A stretch of DNA of 64,000 nucleotides, taken from contig JAPFBL010000003.1 of the NCBI GenBank assembly GCA_026182355.1, positions 744,001 to 808,000 on the forward strand. The letters run 5' to 3'. Source of the DNA: Hermatobates lingyangjiaoensis (lineage: Eukaryota; Arthropoda; Insecta; Hemiptera; Hermatobatidae). This document shows, one piece after another, positions 56,098-64,000 of the stretch (positions within the stretch are counted from its first letter, which is position 1; each line of letters starts with the position of its first letter). The notes under the pieces were generated by a model. That model did no database searches. It was not told the DNA's origin and worked only from the letters and a program-made list of their open reading frames with translations. The position numbers were made by a program, and so were the translations under genes.

Positions 56098-57117
56098 TCT
56101 TACATTTAATTGAATTACAAAGTAATATCATTAAATACAGCTGTTACAAATTCTAATATTAGAAAACTTGACTTGTATATATATACGTTTAAGAACTAAT
56201 AGTTATTGACTATTACTTAGTTTTTAGTCATAATAAAATATAATAATTCTTTGAAAATGTTTGTAATGTATTTATTTTTTTTAAAAAAGAGTATATTACA
56301 AATAATGAAACACAAAACCAATTTAAGTTCCACTGTGCGATTTGTTAATATAAGAAAAATTAAAATTATTTCTTCGAAACCAATGAATATATACATTCAT
56401 TGGATTCCAATGGTATGATAATGGATGTATAAATATTTTAATAAAATCACTCTTTTTAATATTCAATTTTTCACAATTAATTTTAACAAATTTGTTTATT
56501 TCAAAAAAAATAACCAACAAAAGAAAAGTAAAAAAAAATTCATTGGACTTCTATAAAATAGTCATTGTTGTTTTGTTGGGTATAAACACTGAACTTCAAG
56601 TCAATCAGAATTAAACTATCAATTACAAATGAAAATAATTCGTAGAAAAATAAATGAAATCATGGAAATGATTTCCTATACAGGAATACTGTATAAATTC
56701 CTATTTTCCTCAACAGGAAAAAAATGTGAATTACATTTTAAAGATTAATTTTTAAAATTTATTATGAACTACCATAAAGACCTTAATGTTACCAAAGGAA
56801 TGAAGTGCAAAGTAATGAATCATTATAATATTTAAAGTTAAGAAAAATGAATACAAATATTCCAAGCAAGAATAACTGCTTAAAAGGGAAATCAACAAAA
56901 TCAGTTCAAAAAATTCTGGTTAACAGGATAATAACTCTTTGAGTGTTCAGGGAATATTTCTTAGTTGCTTCTTGAATACTGAAGTAGGTTTTCAAAACAG
57001 CCTTCAAATCTATTGAATCAGAACTAAAATACAGAAGTTTCAATCCAAGAAATATAGAATGGATTGCAACAATTTAACGCAAGTATAATTAGTGTAAAAG
57101 TAGTATCTAAGACAACG
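56098..57117. other. AT-rich non-coding DNA
   Basis: Nothing recognisable. Confidence 0.5.
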
Positions 57118-58160
57118 TAAATTATGATCACAAAGGTTGCTCACAGGGAAGTGGGCTATCGACCCTAAGTTAGTCTTAGTGACGACCAAGATACCCTAAT
57201 AATGAAAGCTTAAAATAGGCAAAAATATGCAGATATCCCTGTTATTATAAGAAGAGGGATGTTTATGGTACTACTTTGATCTCATGCAATATGCCCTTCG
57301 AATTGTTTAAAGTGGGTTAAGAAGAAAGTTCAAGGTTTTAAATACAGGTAAAATGGCTTTATATCTTCTTCAAGAAGTATGAAAGTAAGTCTCAAAGATT
57401 TCTTCATTATAGTTAATAAACTAGAACTCTCAGGAGGTAAGTAAAAACATTGAAATCACTTTAGATGAATGACTAAACTGTAAACTGTAACAGATACACT
57501 CGCTAAGCCCACAAATGCAAAGTTTTGCTGTAAGAGTCTTTCGTAACACATTGGGTCTTTCAAAAATTTTAATGGATCCAGATATGAATAGTTTGACTTA
57601 TATGTTGCCAGAAACTATGCCTATCGTAGAATATTTAATTGGGGTGACGAAGTGATCACAAATAGCAGCCTGGATTAGAAGCTTCTTGATCTCAAAAAAG
57701 TGACGCTTATCTGATATTCAGTAAAACTAGTAAAAATAAGTTAAATCTCATTTGAGTATGTGGACTCAGGGGAATATAGGGAATGATACAGTGGACCGAG
57801 TTGGAAAGGTGAGAGCCAATAGATCTTCTGCTTGCTGCCTGCAGCCTTTTCGTACAACACACTCCAGCTTTCTTAAGTATGCAATTGTTGAATGGATGAA
57901 AAAATAAGGAGATAAAAGTTACCTACACATCCGGTAAAAGTTAATTTACCCTAAAGAGCTTCACCTGAAATTAAAACTGTAAAGTAAATAATAATGTTCA
58001 AAATAATTTAAAAATATGTAGAATATCTATCAAGACATTACACCCTTAACTACCATTTATACTGGCCGTTATATGCTTCACAGGAAGAATGTAGACTCTG
58101 TATGGAAACTTTTGAACACATTTTGTATGATTGTGTGCAATCAAGTTTAAGAGGTTAATG
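57118..58160 (+). pseudogene. LINE RT-RNase H-CCHC remnant, copy 2
   Basis: Ordered motifs in shifting plus-strand frames identify a non-LTR retrotransposon. KGCSQGSGLS (57137-57163) matches the RT box GCPQGSVL. SLTYMLPE (about 57590) is shared with the copy at 53.9 kb. WTQGNIGNDTVDRVGKVRAN (from 57761) matches WVPGHxGIxGNExADxLAK at the end of RNase H. ECRLCMETFEHILYDCVQ (58087-58140) matches the C-terminal CxxC...H...C zinc knuckle (CRLCxEExETxxHIL-EC). The order RT, RNase H, CCHC is typical of R1/I/Jockey-group LINEs. Stops and frameshifts are frequent, so it is long dead. Confidence 0.78.
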
Positions 58161-58805
58161 ATTTTTGTTAAAACCAATAGACGTGAAAGATACATTTCTA
58201 TAGACAGTTATAAATTTCATCAAAGAACGTAAAACCTGATGTTGAATTTAGAAACGATATGGAAAGCACAATTTGACAATGGCCGAATTAATTAATATAA
58301 ATTATTTAACCGATTAGACTTGGGCCCCCGATTAAATATTAATAACAATAATAACATGCCACATTGTTCTAGAATGTTGATTTGAAGTTTTTTATAATTC
58401 ATAAAATAAATATAATCACATTACAGGAAACGAAGTCATTAAATTTATTACTTTAAGTTAATTGACTTAACATATTAAAGTTTAACTAATAAAACAAGCA
58501 TACTTAGTTTAAATAGTTTATTATTCACAATTTTTATTATGTCTATAAATAGCCATTTAGAATAAGAAAAAAAAACTTAAAAAGTACCATCATGTTTTAT
58601 CCACGCAATTAAGAGAAAAGTATTTAAAACTTCATTCTGATTCGTCAAAAGGTGTGACCTGTATCCTGTTTATAAGTTTTCAGAATCAGTCATAAGTATA
58701 ACTTTTTATATTTTCTTATACCACTGACCTTTCCGGTTGTTTTAAAAATTTGAAGTTTTCTTCAGTTAATGCAGTCAATTTCATAGGAGTTCCCAAATTT
58801 CTAAA
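58161..58805. other. AT-rich non-coding DNA
   Basis: Nothing recognisable. Confidence 0.5.
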
Positions 58806-59484
58806 CTCTAGAGCAGTGTTTCACAAAGTGGTCCATACCATCCCCCTTGGGGGCGGTAGGAAGTTCCGCCTTAATGGGGGGAACATACAGAAGGAGGTGT
58901 TGAAAATACAGAAGAGGGCGTTGAACAAATTCTATTTATTACTTGTTCTGTGACTAGGAGGACTCACACAACAGTCATTTCCATCTTGTTGGAAAACACG
59001 AACAGAATAATCCCCGATATTGCACCGTCAGGCAACAGATAAGTTCCGTGGAGTGAAGTGTGTTATTTGCGGTTAGTAGAAAATTGCATTTATTTCGGAA
59101 GAATGAATGGGTTCTACATAGTCAAGGACATCTCTAGATCTTACATGTCACCTATAATGTACCAATGAGAAACTGCCAATTAGGTATTCATTGTCGGTTA
59201 GATTGGCGCTTGTCCACACATCAAACGATGGACACTGAAAATTTCAGTTCATTTGACATACTAGTTTGTAAAAATTCAATTTCTGTCCAAAAAATTAATT
59301 TGAAAAATGCTTGAGTTCATCAAACATTGTTCTGAACAATTAAAACTTATTTGCATGTAATGAATTTTGCAATTTACCAAATATTGTATATTATACAATT
59401 AAATTCTTTATAGGGCGGTGGCAAATCAGATTGTTCCTTAAGGGGGCAATGGTTAAAAAAAGTTTGAGGAACACTGCTCTAGAT
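58806..59484. mobile_element. hAT-type MITE with 8-bp target duplication
   Basis: The element proper is 58814-59476 (663 bp). Its ends are CAGTGTTTCACAAAGTGGT and, inverted, CAGTGTTCCTCAAACTTTT, which fit the CAGTG-TT-CAAA ends of hAT transposons. It is flanked by CTCTAGAG (58806-58813) and CTCTAGAT (59477-59484), an 8-bp target duplication with one mismatch, the length made by hAT transposases. The interior has GC-richer subterminal parts (GGGGGCGG near the left, GGGGGCAATGG near the right) and no transposase. It would have depended on a hAT transposase supplied elsewhere. Confidence 0.85.
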
Positions 59485-59510
59485 TAAGTAGTTTAGGAGA
59501 AAAAAATATG

Positions 59511-59800
59511 TTGACTAAAATTACATCTTGACCTAAAAAGTGACTTTCCCAAAGATGCTATATTGTCCCAAAACCATATTGCACATTACACTACAGAGCT
59601 GACTTTCGTGTAAACTATGAATCTGATTCATATGGTCTAAACCGCACCTACCAAGTTTTGAATAGATACTCACCCATACATAGACATTATCGAAAAAAAT
59701 ATCAAAAATGTATTTTAAGGCATCAGAACGTGTAAATCCCCTCAACATTTCAAGGTGGAATTTCTTCATGATTTCTATTATACTTAGTTCGCTTATGGCT
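59511..59800. repeat. Dispersed repeat family D, copy 3
   Basis: Collinear with 54630-54870 and 4607-4870 (TTGACTAAAATTACATCTTG, ATATTGTCCCAAAACCA, TATGAATCTGATTCATA, CATTATCGAA, GTGTAAATCC). A 98-codon minus-strand frame (59533-59829) spans it and aligns weakly with the frame in copy 1. No domain is recognised. Confidence 0.6.
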
Positions 59801-61186
59801 CCAATAGTTTTTAGACAATATTGAACCAAGGCAAATCTACTTTATTGCCATTATTTGGTTTAGACACAATTTTTTCTTCTGACATAACATTTCAAGAGAG
59901 TTATATTTTGCAAAAATGCCTTGATATTCCTGAAAACAAGAAAGGTCAATTTTTCATATACATATAAAAATGTTGACGTATTGAATCCACAATATGTCAA
60001 AAGGATAGTGGTTATACCGCTTAACGGGTAAATTATGAAATTAAACGCAAAAAAACATGAAATGTACAGGTTTTTGTTAAATTCCTTCAATAAAAAAGAA
60101 TAATGTAGCAGATTTTTTCAGATTAAGAAAATATTCTTTTCACTAAACTACTAATACTTAAATATGAAATCTTTGTCTATGTCATCTACCTAAAATAAAA
60201 ATTCGCTGAAAAAAATTGCATTAACTATGGAAATCTGAAAGAGACAATAACAATGTAGCTCTGAAACATGAAACTTCATTTCTATTAAGGACAACTTACT
60301 TTTCTTGTCGTTTATATTAACCTAATTTTTTTTACCAAAATCCAACTATAGAAAAGCCCTATATTTGAAAAATATATTTGAACCCGAATATATACAAACC
60401 CATATTTGAAAAATATTTAGATATTTTTCAAATAAATTATAAAGTGGTTAAAATAACTTAATTTGATACCTAAAATTCATAACATCTTTAATCGATTATT
60501 CTTAATACTAAATACAAATTTTAGCTTGTTATTCCTGAGGATAGATATTTTTTTTGCAGGTAATTTCATCATTACCTACTGTATCGTACAGATTTAGATA
60601 CAAAATAGCGATAATTATAAACGTATATGATGAATATAGATAAAAGTTTGAAATATAAGCAGAGTATGATTTATAGGCATCTTATGAGGAAATTTCTTCA
60701 AACAATACTTTAATGACTAATTTATGGCTCCGTAGCACACAGATATTCATTTACCTTTTTGGTCTATAAAACATAGTAATAAAAAAAATAGTAACGAAAA
60801 AATCATTTTAAGTATTAGCAATTTACGCGTTTGTAGATCCAATAAACCCATAATTGATTATGTTTGACAACACGTGACTGGGTGGGTGTTTTTCGTTAAT
60901 TTTTACGTACAACCATTTGAAAATTTAAGCAGATATATACTTTTGATGTGGTAAACAACTCTACAGATTTTTGGGTATTACTGAAAAATTGGTAAAGTAA
61001 TTTATCAATACTCTATGCCGAAATGAATACTAATCTCAATCTGACCATTGCTGCAAGAGCCTTAAATATCGTATTACATAATGTCTGAAGAAAACTTGCT
61101 AAATGATAAAAATGTCATAAATTTTGAATACTGAAAAAGGAAATTTTACAAAAAAAAAGGCCACTTATGTTCTACCATCAGTCTTT
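59801..61186. other. AT-rich non-coding DNA with one perfect hairpin
   Basis: A hairpin at 60403-60434 has perfect 14-bp arms (TATTTGAAAAATAT) and a 4-base loop. No gene is visible. Confidence 0.5.
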
Positions 61187-61505
61187 TGTTCAACAGTAAC
61201 TCTTTCCAAACCTTACTCAATTCAATAATAACGTTTTATGAATGCTACATTTTTTTACAGTAACATTGTTTAAATAGTCAATTCAACAATATTTTATGTA
61301 ACTGCTAAGTTTTGTGAACAATAACTCTTCCTAAACAATGCTCGATTAGTAATAAGCATATGTAAATTGTACATTTTTTTCAATAATAACTTTCTAAACA
61401 ACATTAATTCAACAATATAGTTATATGAATGGTCTATTAGTAAAAAAACGTAAGTCTTTCTAAATTATATTCAATCAGCAATATGGAATGCGAATGTTTA
61501 ACTTA
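61187..61505. repeat. Decayed tandem array, five units of about 60-67 bp
   Basis: Successive units begin near 61190, 61258, 61318, 61379 and 61449. Each keeps the order (AC)AGTAACTCTTTC-AAAC, then ATTCAATTCAACAATA, then TATGAATGCTACATTTTTT, with heavy point divergence. It is an old minisatellite. Confidence 0.65.
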
Positions 61506-64000
61506 GTGGTTTAGTATTTACAATAAATAGGATGCAATTTTTCACGTTGGTTAATTTTTTCTTTATTGTAAGTTAAGTATAATGTTCAAAGTTGAGTTTT
61601 TTTGAGGATTTTGGTCCAAGAAACCCATCTTTGAACTCTAAAAATCAGTGGTCGAGAAGCTATACCAATGTTAAGTATAATAATCATGAACGAATTCTGG
61701 TACAAGATTATGGCACATTCACAATATTTTGAGGTCTTCTGAGTCTATTTTTGAAGTTTTCTTTAACTTCCCTTAGTGGTGATTCATACTAAATATTGTT
61801 TTAATATCAATATTACTTGGGAAAACCATTTGTGAACATTGAGTTGATATTCAATATTGAAATGAAATTTAATACGAAATAGGACAATTATTAAGTTCTA
61901 TCAGTAGACCTTTCTAGAATTATGACTCAATATGATTACACTTTCGCTAGAATTGATGAAGGCAATAAAATTAATTAATTTTAATAATTTGATTGTGAAT
62001 GAACTTGATAGTATGCTTATTTATAGTAAAGTTAAAGTTGATTGTAGAACTTCTAAAATTTATTACTAAGGTAATCTTCAGTCAAACATATTATTTTATT
62101 GTACTATGGCCTACAAGATTTATTGTAGCAATATCTTGATTACGCATAGATTTACTTTGGTTAATCTGAATATGTTCAAGTTAACATTCATTATTAACCT
62201 ACATGTAGTTATTAACCAGTTATATAACCAAATTGTAGAAAAAAACAATTGCTTTAAAATAGTATAATCATACAATAACATTCAGTCTAGCACTAAGGAA
62301 TAAGACTTCACACAAAACGTAAGTATTAAAATGAAACCACCTAATATGAAACTTATCTTATTTCACAACTATAAATGGAAAAAGGTGACATAAATATAAA
62401 ACATTTTACAATAAGCAAGTGGAAAAAATAAATGCATATACCACAAAATAGAATTTTACACATGGATTAAGACATCCATATATATTTACAGTGTCCATTC
62501 ATTAATCACTGCTTAAACATAATTATACAATGATAGAAAACACATTATAATGAAGTCACATGAATAATTGTTACTTACTTAGAATTAATGTCACCTAATA
62601 TGTTATAAACTTATAATTTTATTCTCAAATTTTCAAAACTAATAGTTAAAACTGAATTAGAAGAGAAAGTTTTAATTGATATAGATGCACATCAATGATT
62701 AATAGAGTATATTAATGTTACAAAAGAAAACCAGACCAATATTCTAACAAATGTAATACGTACATATCTTTGCCTCGTCCAAACGAAATAAATAGCTTTA
62801 AAAAACTGAGGAACTATAAAGAAAAGGTTACACTGTTTAAACGATCTGCTGTTTCGCTGCAATAAACAATAACAACATAAACAACTTGCAGGAGGAAGAA
62901 AAAAGGCCTTGAGAAGGATATCATGAGAACTTGAAGTATTCACTAAGACAGAATGCTCAACTCAATGAAAGACACCTGCAATATATCAAGAAATTGTATA
63001 TGATAAATCATTACTATCTAGTAATTAATAAAAGTGACTAACGCGAAACGTATTCAAAAAAATACGGAATAGTCAATTTTATAAAAAAGCAAACTTATTA
63101 AAGAGATGAATACGCAATTAAATTATCTTTCTAATGGTGCCAAAAAAATAACACATATAAGTAGAAACATAAAATGTCAAACCTAATGATGATGGTTGAG
63201 TAAAAACTAAACAAGAGTTTATTCATTCTCATCCCAGAGTACATCTCCACATAAGTCAATTTCATATCAATAGTATATACTTTAAGTAAACAGTGCCGAT
63301 ATGTATGCCTATCTACCCCATTGTCCTTCAAGAATCTTATAGTTGCTCACAAATATAGTGGTGCACAAACATACATATATTTCAGAGCAAAAATATTGGA
63401 TGTCCGGGGACCAAAAGTCGGAAAAACAGTGAGTTACTCACTTTTATAAAACATAATTGCAATAAATCATATTTCAAGATATTAATTTCAAAAAATTACA
63501 TATTAATCACATATTTAAAATGAAATGTATTGTAAAAAAAAATACATGGAATAATTAATTTTTACATTTGATTTTAATTTATGTTTTATTTTCTGTCTAA
63601 AATAATAAGTAAAACAAATTGGCTACATAATCAACTCCTAAATTCCACTACTACCTCACTCTTTGATAGTCCATCAAAAGGCATGGCTAATTTCTTTTAT
63701 TACATTCAGTGATTTGATATATCTTAAAATGAATGTTACAAATCTAACTTATCTGTTATAGTTTTTTGGACGATTTTATAATTATCAATTTCATTTGATA
63801 TAATAATGTCCCAATTGAATCATAGTCATTCAATATAAACATGCGTTGCAAGAATTCTCCAATTATGCCATGCAAATCACATTTTCAAATAACTTCCAAA
63901 ATAACGGTCTAACATGAAGAAAATCATTTAGTTAAATTGAGAGTTAGTTATTTCTGATAGTGTACTCACAAAAAAGAAAACTTGAGTGTAAACCATCACT
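61506..64000. other. AT-rich non-coding DNA
   Basis: No gene, RNA or clear repeat is visible. A short GC-richer string (GGATGTCCGGGGACC, about 63398) is isolated. Confidence 0.5.

Noticed and set aside
1..64000. CRISPR arrays, bacterial operons or ribosome binding sites
   Set aside because: No regularly spaced repeats with unique spacers exist, and the content (PLE, LINE, SINE, Pol III tRNA) is eukaryotic.

Overview
The window is about 64 kb of AT-rich animal DNA. It holds one clear host gene, a tRNA-Arg(TCG) with its own Pol III signals, and many transposable-element remains. No spliced host protein gene can be proved; one short stretch (about 35073-35287, minus strand) could be an exon. 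Penelope-like elements (PLEs), Jockey/R1/I-type LINE pieces with RNase H, a mariner, a hAT-type MITE, a Helitron helicase remnant, tRNA-derived SINEs and long (TA)n tracts point to an invertebrate, most plausibly an arthropod. That assignment is an inference from element content only.

Layout. 1-3.2 kb: a 5'-truncated PLE with a GIY-YIG domain, then palindromic PLE ends between (TA)n tracts. 3.2-19 kb: mostly featureless DNA with a LINE RNase H remnant (4.2 kb), a Helitron/PIF1 helicase remnant (6.6 kb), a GC-richer island (10.2-10.8 kb) and small tandem repeats. 19.0-21.8 kb: a PLE with 286-bp inverted ends, followed by nested palindromes. 23-26 kb: a diverged duplicated repeat. 27.2-31.1 kb: a dense cluster of PLE ends and palindromes. 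34.5 and 43.4 kb: two members of a tRNA-derived SINE family. 35.85-42.33 kb: a full PLE with an open 873-codon ORF and two 725-bp direct terminal repeats (pLTRs), joined to a partial inverted copy; together they form a nearly perfect 2.36-kb inverted repeat. 46.6-48.4 kb: a small PLE-like element, then a 166-180 bp satellite interrupted by a mariner fragment. 49.8-58.2 kb: decayed LINE copies on both strands around the tRNA at 56.0 kb. 58.8-59.5 kb: a complete hAT-type MITE with an 8-bp target duplication. 59.5-64 kb: featureless apart from a dispersed repeat and a decayed 60-67 bp tandem array.

PLE logic. In three PLE copies the order is RT/GIY-YIG ORF, 3'UTR, a small RNA-like hairpin followed by GAAA, then a second copy of the ORF start that stops at the codons Tyr-Thr-Asn-Ile or slightly earlier and runs straight into (TA)n. 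The hairpin recurs at more than ten places with different stem sequences that keep pairing, so it looks like a conserved RNA structure, related to or decayed from the hammerhead ribozymes reported in PLEs. This hairpin and the shared end point next to (TA)n are the most interesting signals here.
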